A DNA stretch of 64,000 bases, taken from positions 310,001 to 374,000 of the forward strand of contig CP005973.1 in NCBI GenBank assembly GCA_000940995.1, written 5' to 3'. Under the pieces are notes generated by a model, which saw only the letters and a list, made by a program, of their open reading frames with translations, searched no databases and had not been told where the DNA came from. Shown here piece by piece: positions 41,112 through 49,707 of this stretch (position 1 is its first letter; every line of letters starts with the position of its first letter). Position numbers and translations under genes: made by a program. This DNA is from Photobacterium gaetbulicola Gung47. Its GTDB lineage: Bacteria; Pseudomonadota; Gammaproteobacteria; Enterobacterales; Vibrionaceae.

Positions 41112-41987
41112 TTACAGCGTTGAGATGTAGTGCAGTACTACATTTTTAACAAACTTCTGGTTGTCAGTCGCCGTTGATGGGTCGTACTTGCCGCCGTTGG
41201 TCAGGTTGTTCGATAGGATACGGATACCCAGGAATGGAATACCGTAAGCTTCAGCCATCATTGCTGCAGACGCAGTTTCCATTTCTTCTACACTAGAACC
41301 GAAGTGCTTGTTCAACCAGTTCATGCGGTCGATTTCATTGTTCCAGAAGTTGGCAGAGCCGATAGTCCCTTCAACAACCTTACCGCGCTTATGCGTCTCT
41401 TTTACCGCATGTGCTGAAGCCAGTAACTCTGGGTTAGCTTCGTAGTAACGGACTTTTTCTGCATCCACCGCACCGTCGCCTTCACCCGCGCTGCCTTCAG
41501 AGGCCATCACATCCATCGGGATCCAATTCATTGGGTTTGAGCCTTCGCCTTCACTCAGTACAGGGGTTTTGAAATTACCTGCGTTGAAAGAACGCTTGCC
41601 AAGGACGATATCACCTACATTCAGTGATTTATCGTGGCCGCCAGATGTACCTTGGTTGATGATGGCACGGGGCTTATAGCGCTCGATAGCAATTGCAGTC
41701 GCCGCAGCTGTGTTTTCAACACCCTTGCTGGTTTTGGTGACGACAATCGGGTAGTCGTTCAACGTACCAATGTAGAAAGTGAAGTTGCCGCTGTGTTCGA
41801 TGCGAACATTTTTTAGCAAATCAGCAAAGTACTCCGCTTCGATAGGCATCGGGCCCTGAATTAGGATTGGTTGCTTAGGGGCTGTGTTAGCTGGAACGGT
41901 TACACTCTTCACGGTTGAAGCTGTGGCAACAGTAGAGAGAAGAAGTGCTCCTACGACGAAAAACACTTTTTTAGTTTGCGATAGCAT
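41112..41987 (-). CDS. exported nucleoside phosphorylase/MTAN-like protein
   Basis: A 291-residue protein with a signal peptide (FFVVGALLLSTVATA) and a PNP/UDP-type nucleoside hydrolase or phosphorylase domain. Seen are INQGTSGGHDKSLNVGDIVLG and the C-terminal VEEMETASAAMMAEAYGIPFLGIRILSNN, where the EMETA segment carries the ribose-binding glutamate of MTA/SAH nucleosidases. The family normally works in the cytosol; the clear signal peptide predicts the periplasm, where it may salvage extracellular nucleosides. It is longer than MTAN (~230) because of an insertion near residues 145-180 (EGEGSNPMNWIPMDVMASEG). Monocistronic. Confidence 0.85.
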   Translation of the reverse strand: MLSQTKKVFFVVGALLLSTVATASTVKSVTVPANTAPKQPILIQGPMPIEAEYFADLLKNVRIEHSGNFTFYIGTLNDYPIVVTKTSKGVENTAAATAIAIERYKPRAIINQGTSGGHDKSLNVGDIVLGKRSFNAGNFKTPVLSEGEGSNPMNWIPMDVMASEGSAGEGDGAVDAEKVRYYEANPELLASAHAVKETHKRGKVVEGTIGSANFWNNEIDRMNWLNKHFGSSVEEMETASAAMMAEAYGIPFLGIRILSNNLTNGGKYDPSTATDNQKFVKNVVLHYISTL

Positions 41988-42309
41988 GGGGTGATCCTTG
42001 TATATAGCTTAAACGCTTAATTTATGCGGCTCGGAATATACACGGCGCAATCGTTTGCGTCACTATCGGTGATTGTAACTAGATGTGTCTGGGGATGGGT
42101 AAGTTGCTAATAAGTAAGAATAAAAGTTAATAATCTTGAATCGGTGAAATAAAGTAAGGAAAGTTGCATATTTAGTGATTTTTGCTCTCAATTAGGGTTT
42201 ACAACAGCCATTCATCCTCACTGCATTATATGAACGGTTCAGGCTTCGTTGACACTGGAGATTGAATAGTCTTTAACATCCATTTCTTTTCTACCTATTT
42301 TGTCCTATT
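41988..42309. other. intergenic stretch, promoter region only
   Basis: AT-rich sequence upstream of the nucleosidase gene and downstream of alaE. I see no further gene or repeat. Confidence 0.4.
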
Positions 42310-42765
42310 TTAGATTGCTTTGATCTTGAAGATTTTTTCTCTGATATATATCCGGTAAATGCCATATGGCCGACCGACAACACCGGCGATTAAACAGAAG
42401 ATGAGAACACTTTTTAGCATTTGCTCGGGGGTCGCACCGCTTATCGAAAGGTTGATGAGATACAGCGGCATTTCAAATGAAAGGTAGGCAAAGGTATCCA
42501 CTAAGTAAGGGATAACACCTTTATTGTTGTTAGTGAGTCGGCATTTCTTAAAAATCCAATCACGCCATATTCCAAAAGGCCGTGCAGTTGCGGTGATGAT
42601 GAAGAGCCCTATAAATCGGGCGCTGAGATGGGTGGCCAAACTCATTTGTGCAAAGCCCAACTCGATAGGGATAGAGATAAAATAACAAAAGGTATTGAGC
42701 GCAAACACATCGGCCGCGAAGTTTACCAACCGTTGTTTTTTTCTTGAGGAGAGTACGGCTTCCAT
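42310..42765 (-). CDS. alaE: AlaE-family L-alanine exporter
   Basis: A 151-residue inner-membrane protein with four hydrophobic segments. The pattern VNFAADVFALNTFCYFISIPIELG, ARPFGIWRDW, VDTFAYLSFEMPLYLINL and GVVGRPYGIYRIYIREKIFK matches AlaE, including the two RP-x-G-x-(Y/W)-R motifs at equivalent positions. AlaE exports excess L-alanine by proton antiport. The length equals the E. coli protein (149). Monocistronic, with no linked alanine gene nearby. Confidence 0.9.
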   Translation of the reverse strand: MEAVLSSRKKQRLVNFAADVFALNTFCYFISIPIELGFAQMSLATHLSARFIGLFIITATARPFGIWRDWIFKKCRLTNNNKGVIPYLVDTFAYLSFEMPLYLINLSISGATPEQMLKSVLIFCLIAGVVGRPYGIYRIYIREKIFKIKAI

Positions 42766-43062
42766 GCTTTTTCCGTATTGCTTTTAAGGATATTACACGA
42801 TTATGCAAAGTGGGTATGGCAATAACCTTTCAAATCATGTGGTTAGCGATGTTATTTTACTGATTGCTATACGTCAACATTGCCTTTGAGGGGAAGTTAA
42901 TTTTAGTTGCATATCTGCTGAACAATATTTAACAGGCAGGATGAATGGTTGTTTTTTGTAAATGATTTAATATTTTATAAATTAAAGGCGAGCCATTTTT
43001 TGTTCGATTATCTGACAGGGAAATACCGGTTGTGAGTGAACCCGAGTGACTATCATGTGGGG

Positions 43063-43099
43063 GTTCCACAATGTGGGAACAGTATTCCGCAAAATGGAA
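43063..43099. promoter_or_regulatory. candidate IclR-family operators upstream of the sugar-acid operon
   Basis: Two adjacent inverted repeats lie 70-110 bp before the IclR gene: GTTCCACAATGTGGGAAC (43063-43080, one extra base in the right arm) and TTCC-N7-GGAA (43085-43099). TTCC/GGAA arms match the general form of IclR-family sites. The rest of 42766-43171 is AT-rich with no gene. Confidence 0.45.
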
Positions 43100-43171
43100 C
43101 GTTGACCATCATCACATTTTATCGAATTGCAGCACGCTATATTTACACCATCAGAGATTGGGGGGGTGAGT

Positions 43172-43897
43172 ATGGGTTCAAAACAAGGCAATCAGGCATT
43201 AAACAAAGCCATCGCGGTTATCGACGCGATTGCCGATGGCCACCGCCAATTAAAAGATATTTGCGATCTGCTGGATTTACCAAAGTCTACTGTTCACCGT
43301 ATTTTGCAGGGGCTGATTGAAGCCCGTTACATTCGAGAAGTGAAGGGTATCGGTCTTGTCTTGGGCACTAAGATGATCCAGCTGGGGATCCGCGCCCAGC
43401 AAGATATGCCGCTGAAAGAAATTGCCAAGCCTTTTTTGCGTGCATTGGCAGAAGAGACGAAGGACACTGTGCACCTCGGGATCAAAGACGAAGACGAGAT
43501 CTTCTATCTCGATAAGATCCCGGGCGAAAGGGCGATACAACTGCGTTCCCAAGTGGGTGACCGGCTGCCGATGGCGGCAACCGGCGTGGGGAAGGCGTTG
43601 ATGATTGATATGCCGAAAATGGAGTGGCAACGCCTAATCAAAAAACAACAGGGCGTTGATCTGGAAGCCATGCTTTCACGAATGGAAGAATACTCCAAGA
43701 ACGATTACAGCTTTGATCTTGAAGATAATGAAGATCTCGTACGATGTGTAGCAGTACCTATTCGCAACAAATACAACAATATTATTGCTGCTATTTCCGT
43801 TACCAGTATTAAAGAGTATATGCCTGATGAAAGAATGCAGGCACTTATTCCCTTAATGAAATCATATAGTCAGAAGATATCTGAACAACTTAATTAA
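43172..43897 (+). CDS. IclR-family regulator of sugar-acid catabolism
   Basis: A 241-residue regulator: winged HTH at ~8-65 (ALNKAIAVIDAIADGHRQLKDICDLLDLPKSTVHRILQGLIEARYI) and an IclR effector domain at ~75-240 (DTVHLGIKDEDEIFYLDKIPGERAIQLRSQVGDRLPMAATGVGKALM). It resembles the KdgR branch, whose ligands are 2-keto-3-deoxy sugar acids, and the operon makes and consumes such a compound. The start at 43172 follows GGGGGGTGAGT; an ATG at 43127 would add 15 residues. It is the first gene of the TRAP/dgoKA operon, with palindromes before it. Confidence 0.92.
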   Translation: MGSKQGNQALNKAIAVIDAIADGHRQLKDICDLLDLPKSTVHRILQGLIEARYIREVKGIGLVLGTKMIQLGIRAQQDMPLKEIAKPFLRALAEETKDTVHLGIKDEDEIFYLDKIPGERAIQLRSQVGDRLPMAATGVGKALMIDMPKMEWQRLIKKQQGVDLEAMLSRMEEYSKNDYSFDLEDNEDLVRCVAVPIRNKYNNIIAAISVTSIKEYMPDERMQALIPLMKSYSQKISEQLN

Positions 43898-43950
43898 ACT
43901 CTACCCATAACGAACTATCGTTATATATAAAGACCTATTAGGAAGATACT

Positions 43951-45006
43951 ATGTCTAGATCAGGTAAAATTCTAGCCATTGGTGGGCTTTTTATCGCCTC
44001 CATTATTGGTGCCGCTATTGTAACGAATGGCAATAACACAACAAATACCACAAATTTAGCCTGTGAGTCACAAATAAAAACGCTGCGCTTTAGTATGAGT
44101 TCTAATACCCAGCATCCTATTTATGATGGTGCAAGTAAATTTAAAGAATTAGTAGAAAAAACAACTGATTTAACCGTTGATATTTATCCGTCAGCACAAT
44201 TAGGCGATGACCGGGCAGCCATTGAAATGTTGCAATTGGGCACCCTAGATGTGTCGATTCCATCGACGGCGCCATTGGCAAACTTTTATCCGGAATATAA
44301 TGTTTTTGATCTTCCTTTTATGATTCCGAATGAAGCCGTTGCCGATAAAGTACTGCGTAGCGATTTTGCCGGTGATATGCTGGAAATGCTTCAATCCCGT
44401 CGCTTGATTGGCCTGGACTTTTGGGAAAATGGCTTCCGCCATCTTACCAACTCGCGCCGTACGGTGACCAGTGTTGATGATGTGAAAGGCCTGAAGGTAC
44501 GTACCATGGAAAGCCCGCTTCACCTTGATGCGTGGAAGGCTCTTGGCGCAACGCCAACGCCAATGGCATTCAACGAATTATTTACCGCTCTTCAGCAGGG
44601 AACGGTTGATGGCCAGGAAAACCCATACCCGAATATTGCCCTCAACAACCTGTACGAAGTACAGAAGCAGATGACAGATACTGGCCACGTGTATACTCCG
44701 TTGGTACTTATTTTCAGCGAGGCAAGTTGGAACAAGCTAAGTGCTCATGATCAGGCGGCAGTGCGCCAGGCGGCGATTGAAGCCGGAGACTACCAGCGTG
44801 AAGTCAACCGTCGTGTCAATAATGATAGCTTGGCAACTATTAAAGCCAATATGCAGGTGACAGAACTTACACCGGAAGCGCGCAGTGAATTCCGCAAGGC
44901 GACTGAATCTGTGGTTGATAAATACCGTGATGTGATCGGTGGTGACATTATTGATTCATTCACTAAAGAAATCGCCAAAGCAGAAAAAGAATCAGCAGTT
45001 CAGTAA
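43951..45006 (+). CDS. dctP: TRAP transporter substrate-binding protein
   Basis: A 351-residue DctP-family periplasmic binding protein. The N-terminal hydrophobic segment (ILAIGGLFIASIIGAAIVTNG) is an uncleaved anchor or signal peptide. Family features are TLRFSMSSNTQHPIYDGASKFKE, SAQLGDDRAAIEMLQLGTLD, the carboxylate-clamp region FRHLTNSRRTVTSVDDVKGLKVRTMESP (with the conserved arginine) and EELFT-like NELFTALQQGTVDGQENPYPNI. It captures an organic acid for the DctQM membrane parts encoded next. The operon's enzymes point to a hexonate-type sugar acid. Confidence 0.93.
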   Translation: MSRSGKILAIGGLFIASIIGAAIVTNGNNTTNTTNLACESQIKTLRFSMSSNTQHPIYDGASKFKELVEKTTDLTVDIYPSAQLGDDRAAIEMLQLGTLDVSIPSTAPLANFYPEYNVFDLPFMIPNEAVADKVLRSDFAGDMLEMLQSRRLIGLDFWENGFRHLTNSRRTVTSVDDVKGLKVRTMESPLHLDAWKALGATPTPMAFNELFTALQQGTVDGQENPYPNIALNNLYEVQKQMTDTGHVYTPLVLIFSEASWNKLSAHDQAAVRQAAIEAGDYQREVNRRVNNDSLATIKANMQVTELTPEARSEFRKATESVVDKYRDVIGGDIIDSFTKEIAKAEKESAVQ

Positions 45007-45073
45007 TTAAAATAAACCACTCTATCGGTATTTCCGCTTGGCAAGTGATGCCGGGCGGAATAAGGAAAACCTT

Positions 45074-45571
45074 ATGATTAAATGGTTAGACAAATACTTG
45101 GAAAATACACTGGCCTGTATTTTACTTGCTGTCATGGTTGTCGCGATATTTACTCAGGTCGTGACCCGGACATTAGATATTTCACTGTCATGGACAGAAG
45201 AGCTTGCCCGCTATTGTTTTATTTGGCTGGTATATATCGGTGTAAGTTTTGCCGCTTCGCGTAAGTGCCATATTAAGATTGATGCAATTGCAATGCTGTT
45301 GGATGAAAAAGAAAAGAAATACCTGTCGCTATTGGCTGACTTGGTATTCTTTGCCTTCTCGTCATTCATCCTGTTCCATTCGACTCAAATGGTGCTGGAG
45401 CTCTATCACCTTGGTCAAACATCGCCAGCTCTGGGGTTGCCAATGTGGATTGTGTATCTGGCAGGGCCCGTTGGCTTTGCACTTACGTCATTCCGTTTGA
45501 TCCAGCAGATGGTCATCACTTTTGATGAGCTTGAAGCACTCAAGCTGCAACAAGCAAAAGCCAGCGAATAA
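45074..45571 (+). CDS. dctQ: TRAP transporter small permease
   Basis: A 165-residue DctQ-type protein with four transmembrane segments; the SWTEELARYCFIWLVYIGVSFAA block is diagnostic. It forms the scaffold of the TRAP transporter with DctM. The start is ATG 45074, preceded by AAGGAAAACCTT; in-frame upstream codons lack a ribosome-binding site. Confidence 0.92.
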   Translation: MIKWLDKYLENTLACILLAVMVVAIFTQVVTRTLDISLSWTEELARYCFIWLVYIGVSFAASRKCHIKIDAIAMLLDEKEKKYLSLLADLVFFAFSSFILFHSTQMVLELYHLGQTSPALGLPMWIVYLAGPVGFALTSFRLIQQMVITFDELEALKLQQAKASE

Positions 45572-45582
45572 GGAAGGGAAGC

Positions 45583-46851
45583 ATGTCTATATTTATTCTT
45601 TTTTCAACCTTTGCCTTCTTGGTGATCTACACCGTGCCGATTGCGATTGCATTGGGTATTGCAACCTTGGTAACGATTTTGTCTACGGGCAATTTGAGTG
45701 TCGACTTTCTTGTCAGCACATTGATCACATCGGTGGACTCGTTCCCAATCATGGCAGTGCCGTTCTTCATCTTGGCCGGTGACATCATGGGAAGCGGCGG
45801 TATCTCACAGCGCTTGGTGAACTTTGCCAATTCGCTGGTGAAAAACATCACTGGTGGCTTTGCGATAGCCTCAATCATTACCTGTATGTTCTTCGCGGCG
45901 ATTTCGGGTTCAGGTCCGGCAACGGTAGCGGCCGTGGGTGGCATCATGATCCCGGCAATGATCAAATATGGCTATGACCGAGGCTTCGCTACCGCCGTCG
46001 TCACGGCTGCCGGTGCGATTGGGGTGATGATCCCACCGAGCATCCCAATGGTGATGTACGGCGTGTCTGCCAGCACATCGATTGGTGACTTGTTTATTGC
46101 CGGTGTGGTTCCTGGCCTGCTTGTAACGTTCTGTTTGATTGTGTGGGCGTACATTTATTCTAAGAAGAAAGGCTACAAAGGCTCCGGTGAACCGTTCTCG
46201 CTTAAAGAAGTGTTCGAGCAGCTTAAGCATGCCCAGCTTGCCCTGCTGATCCCGGTGATTATTCTGGGGGGGATCTATGGCGGTATCTTCACCCCGACCG
46301 AAGCCAGTGTGGTTGCAGTGGTTTACGGCCTGGTTGTTAGCTTGTTTGTCTACAAGGAAATCACGTTCAAGGATCTGCCGCAAATATTCACCAAGTCAGT
46401 GCTGACTTCTGTGATTGTATTGTTGATTGTCGGTACGGCGACAGCCTTCGGCAAGTACTTGGCCCTTGAGCAAATCCCGACTCAAATTGCCAATGCCATG
46501 TTGGCGTTTTCTGACAGCAAGATTGTCTTTATTCTGCTGATGGTTGCGCTTCTGCTGGTTGTCGGCTGTTTCATGGAAACGGTTGCCGCGATCATCATCC
46601 TGACACCAATCCTGGTACCGGTTGCCATGCTGTTCGGATTTAACCCCGTGCACATCGGTATCATCATGGTGGTGACATTGGCGATTGGCTTTATTACCCC
46701 ACCGCTTGGCTTGAACCTGTTTGTCGGCTCGAGTGTGTCTGGGATCTCCGTTGAGCGTCTGTCGAAAGCCATTGTGCCATTCTTCGTCGCTATGCTAATT
46801 GCCCTGCTATTTGTCATCTTCATTCCGCAACTGTCTCTGGCTCTGATTTAA
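45583..46851 (+). CDS. dctM: TRAP transporter large permease
   Basis: A 422-residue DctM-type protein with about 12 hydrophobic segments. Signatures seen: SFPIMAVPFFILAGDIMGSGGI, CMFFAAISGSGPATVAAVGGIMIPAM, GYDRGFATAVVTAAGAIGVMIPPSIPMVMYG and IGFITPPLGLNLFVGSSVSG. It provides the sodium-coupled transport path for the acid bound by DctP. It lies 11 bp after dctQ and 12 bp before the enolase-superfamily gene. Confidence 0.94.
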   Translation: MSIFILFSTFAFLVIYTVPIAIALGIATLVTILSTGNLSVDFLVSTLITSVDSFPIMAVPFFILAGDIMGSGGISQRLVNFANSLVKNITGGFAIASIITCMFFAAISGSGPATVAAVGGIMIPAMIKYGYDRGFATAVVTAAGAIGVMIPPSIPMVMYGVSASTSIGDLFIAGVVPGLLVTFCLIVWAYIYSKKKGYKGSGEPFSLKEVFEQLKHAQLALLIPVIILGGIYGGIFTPTEASVVAVVYGLVVSLFVYKEITFKDLPQIFTKSVLTSVIVLLIVGTATAFGKYLALEQIPTQIANAMLAFSDSKIVFILLMVALLLVVGCFMETVAAIIILTPILVPVAMLFGFNPVHIGIIMVVTLAIGFITPPLGLNLFVGSSVSGISVERLSKAIVPFFVAMLIALLFVIFIPQLSLALI

Positions 46852-46863
46852 AAAGGTAACACT

Positions 46864-48009
46864 ATGAAAATTATTGACGTTATTCCGCACGCGATTTCTG
46901 TACCGCTGGAGCAGCCGTTTTATTTCTCGCAGGGCTGGGTACATAACCGTAGCTCGCTGATTGTGGAAATTGTGACTGACGAGGGGATTAGCGGCTTTGG
47001 TGAAGCTCTTTGCCATGGCCTGCAGCCTCCTCACATTGCCGCTGCTTTCATTGAGCATGCGTTCAAGCCACTACTGCTAAACCGCGACCCATTTGATGTC
47101 GAAGTGCTGTGGGAAGAGATGTACAACCTGACTCGTCCATACGGCCAAGGAGGCTCGGCGGTTAATGCTATCAGCGGTGTTGATATCGCATTGTGGGACA
47201 TCATGGGTAAAGCACTCAACCAGCCTATCCACAAATTGATTGGTGGGGCGTTCCGTAAAGAGGTGACACCTTACGCGACCGGTTTCTACCGTGTCGATGG
47301 GGCAACGTATCCTGCCGACTCTATTGATGAAGCCCACCGCCATGTTGAATCGGGATTCGGTGCGTTCAAGCTGAAGATTGGCTTCGGTATCGAGGAAGAT
47401 ATCGCGTTGATCCGCGCTATCCGCGAAGCGGTGGGTGAGGAGGTGAAGATCATGGCTGATGCCAACGGGGCCTACAGTGTCGGGGCGGCACGTCGCATCA
47501 TCAAGGAAACTGAAGAGTACAACCCGTATTTCCTTGAAGAGCTCCTGGCTCCTGAAGATCTGGAAGGCTACCAGCAGATCAAGAACCTGTCGAAAACCTA
47601 CATTGCAGCCGGCGAGCAGGTTTTTGGCAAAACGGGTTACCGCCCGTGGTTGGAAGGCAATGCTCTGGACATTATTCAACCGGATCTTTGCTCGTCAGGC
47701 GGTATTACGGAGTGTAAGAAAATCGCGGCGATGGCACAGGCGAACAATACCCGCATGATCCCGCATGTCTGGGGGTCGGGCATTGGCATTGCTGCATCAT
47801 TGCAGTTCATTGCTTCATTGCCAGCGGCACCATTGTCACTTAATCCTATCGAGCCAATGTTGGAATATGACCAATCATCACATCCATTCCGCAAGGATCT
47901 GATTTGCGACGGCATCAATATGGTTGATGGCAAGGTGCAAATTTCGACCAAACCGGGTATTGGCGTAGATGTTAATCGTGAGATCATCGAACGCTATAAG
48001 ATCAACTAA
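46864..48009 (+). CDS. enolase-superfamily sugar-acid dehydratase or cycloisomerase
   Basis: A 381-residue member of the mandelate racemase / muconate lactonising enzyme group. The catalytic FKLKIG (KxK) motif is at ~166-171. Metal ligands are in IMADANG, FLEELLAPED and AAGEQ. The Asp-His dyad is supplied by IIQPDLCSSGGITE and IPHVWGSGIG. The set fits acid-sugar dehydratases that turn a hexonate or aldarate into a 2-keto-3-deoxy acid; 3,6-anhydro-L-galactonate cycloisomerase belongs to the same superfamily. The following kinase and aldolase consume 2-keto-3-deoxygalactonate, so the product is probably this acid. D-galactonate or 3,6-anhydro-L-galactonate are the best substrate guesses. It lacks the FKLN motif of E. 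coli DgoD, so simple DgoD orthology is unlikely. Confidence 0.85.
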   Translation: MKIIDVIPHAISVPLEQPFYFSQGWVHNRSSLIVEIVTDEGISGFGEALCHGLQPPHIAAAFIEHAFKPLLLNRDPFDVEVLWEEMYNLTRPYGQGGSAVNAISGVDIALWDIMGKALNQPIHKLIGGAFRKEVTPYATGFYRVDGATYPADSIDEAHRHVESGFGAFKLKIGFGIEEDIALIRAIREAVGEEVKIMADANGAYSVGAARRIIKETEEYNPYFLEELLAPEDLEGYQQIKNLSKTYIAAGEQVFGKTGYRPWLEGNALDIIQPDLCSSGGITECKKIAAMAQANNTRMIPHVWGSGIGIAASLQFIASLPAAPLSLNPIEPMLEYDQSSHPFRKDLICDGINMVDGKVQISTKPGIGVDVNREIIERYKIN

Positions 48010-48030
48010 CGCTCTAATTTTTTTTATATT

Positions 48031-48052
48031 TTGCCCCGTGATAGCGGGGCAA
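48031..48052 (+). other. intercistronic hairpin
   Basis: TTGCCCCG pairs perfectly with CGGGGCAA around TGATAG, in the 61-bp gap before dgoK. There is no T run after it on the + strand, so it looks like an RNA-stabilising or processing hairpin rather than a terminator. Confidence 0.55.
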
Positions 48053-48070
48053 TGGTAGGGATCTTATTGA

Positions 48071-48994
48071 ATGATTAAAAAACAAATACCGGCACATTGG
48101 CTCGTCATTGATTGGGGAACAACAAACTTTCGCGCTTTTGCGATGGACGCAAAAGGCGACGTACTTGATAAGGTTGAGCTGTCACTGGGCTTGCTTCAAG
48201 TAAAGGAAGGTGAGTTTGCCTCTGAGCTGGAAGATGTGTTGTCAGGCTGGCTAGCCGAGTATAAGCATCTGCCAATTTTTATGGCAGGTATGGTGGGTTC
48301 ACAGCAGGGGTGGGTCAATGTTGATTATGCATCGACGTCAGTAAATGCATCACAGCTTGCCGATAAAGCCTATCGTTTCGAGCTACCTTGGGGGGCATTG
48401 GCAACTATAGTTCCTGGTGTCAGCCATCAGTCCGGTACGGGCATGTTTGATGTCATGCGTGGTGAAGAGGTTCAACTGTTTGGTCTTGCCAGACTAACGG
48501 GCAGACTGGATTTAACTGCAGTTATGCCGGGCACTCACAGTAAGCATGCAGTACTAAGCAATGGCGAACTAACGTCTTTTTCGTCCTACATGACGGGCGA
48601 GCTATTTTCAGTGGTTTCAAAGCACACCATTTTGGCACGAGGTTTACCTGAAAATACTTTGCCGCTTAACCATACAGCCTTTTTGAAAGGGGTGGCAGAC
48701 GGACAGGCTGAACAGCTTACCAATACCTTGTTCATGGCTCGTACTCACCGTTTATTCAACAACATTGCCGAAGACGAAGTTTCTGATTATCTCTCGGGTG
48801 TGCTGATTGGCAATGAGCTTAAAGCCCTAACTGTGCAACAAAAACAGGTGTATTTAGTCGGTGGCAGCAAGCTATGTGCTCGCTACCAACTTGCCTGCCA
48901 GGCACTAGATATTGAATCAACTTACATTAATGGCGATGACTGTTTCATTGCCGGAATGGCTGCTATCCAGGAGGTAATGAAACATGACCACTAA
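48071..48994 (+). CDS. dgoK: 2-dehydro-3-deoxygalactonokinase
   Basis: A 307-residue ASKHA-fold kinase of the DgoK family. It phosphorylates 2-keto-3-deoxy-D-galactonate to its 6-phosphate. The N-terminal phosphate-binding block WLVIDWGTTNFRAFAMD is diagnostic, with AGMVGSQQGW, MPGTHSKHAVL and LVGGSKLCARYQ further on. The length is typical. It overlaps dgoA by 11 bp, so the two steps are translationally coupled. Confidence 0.94.
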   Translation: MIKKQIPAHWLVIDWGTTNFRAFAMDAKGDVLDKVELSLGLLQVKEGEFASELEDVLSGWLAEYKHLPIFMAGMVGSQQGWVNVDYASTSVNASQLADKAYRFELPWGALATIVPGVSHQSGTGMFDVMRGEEVQLFGLARLTGRLDLTAVMPGTHSKHAVLSNGELTSFSSYMTGELFSVVSKHTILARGLPENTLPLNHTAFLKGVADGQAEQLTNTLFMARTHRLFNNIAEDEVSDYLSGVLIGNELKALTVQQKQVYLVGGSKLCARYQLACQALDIESTYINGDDCFIAGMAAIQEVMKHDH

Positions 48995-49619
48995 ACCATT
49001 TAACTTAGCTGATAACCTGCCGTTGGTGGCAATCATCCGTGGTGTCACACCGTCTGATGTGGTTGATGTGGCACAAGTGCTTATTGAAGAGGGCTTCACC
49101 ATGATTGAGGTCCCGCTCAATAGCCCTGACGCGCTAGTGAGCATCAAAAAGCTGGTAGACCATTTCGGTAGCGATTTCTACATCGGTGCCGGTACAGTGA
49201 CAACGCCAGAACTTGCCCAGCAAGTGATCGATACGGGGGCTAACTTGGTCGTTACGCCCAACTATCATCAAGAGGTAGTTAAAATGTCTGTCGAGGCTGG
49301 GTGCGTGACCTTCCCGGGTGTTGTGACACCAACTGAGGCGTTCGCGGCCTTGGCAGCCGGAGCGACCGGCCTCAAGTTGTTCCCGGTCACTATGCTGGGG
49401 ACATCAGGGTTCAAGGCGCTGAAGTCCGTATTGCCGCCAGACACCATTTGTTTGCCTGTCGGTGGCATCAGCCCAAGTGTAGATAGTATGAAGCCGTACA
49501 TGGAGATTGGCGCGCAAGGTTTTGGCCTTGGTGCGGCGCTTTACAAGCCGGGTATGGCATTAGAGCAGATCCGGGGCAACGCTAAAGCGTATATTGAAGC
49601 GTTTAAGGCTTGCTATTAA
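48984..49619 (+). CDS. dgoA: 2-dehydro-3-deoxy-6-phosphogalactonate aldolase
   Basis: A 211-residue class I aldolase of the KDPG/KDPGal family, splitting 2-keto-3-deoxy-6-phosphogalactonate into pyruvate and D-glyceraldehyde-3-phosphate. Seen: LVAIIRGVTPSD, the catalytic glutamate in FTMIEVPLNSP, IGAGTVTTPE, GANLVVTPNYH, FPGVVTPTEAF, the Schiff-base lysine in ATGLKLFPV, and the phosphate-binding PVGGISPS. It is the last gene of the operon. The DgoA-type signature rather than Eda fits the DgoK partner. Confidence 0.94.
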   Translation: MTTKPFNLADNLPLVAIIRGVTPSDVVDVAQVLIEEGFTMIEVPLNSPDALVSIKKLVDHFGSDFYIGAGTVTTPELAQQVIDTGANLVVTPNYHQEVVKMSVEAGCVTFPGVVTPTEAFAALAAGATGLKLFPVTMLGTSGFKALKSVLPPDTICLPVGGISPSVDSMKPYMEIGAQGFGLGAALYKPGMALEQIRGNAKAYIEAFKACY

Positions 49620-49707
49620 CCCGATAAGGGGGATTTAAGTGCCGGTGCAAGCCGCATTAATAAAGTAGTAAGTGTGGCTGATAGGACGACAGTCTTTTCA
49701 GCCCTTA

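Noticed and set aside
46864..48009. Direct call as DgoD (D-galactonate dehydratase)
   Set aside because: The sequence has the KxK motif (FKLKIG) and PHVWGSG instead of DgoD's FKLN and PHCPLGP, so only the superfamily and the probable product class are supported.
49620..49707. Terminator between dgoA and the convergent oxidoreductase
   Set aside because: GGCTGA/TCAGCC arms exist (near 49676 and 49697), but the loop is long and no good T run follows, so I did not list it as a feature.
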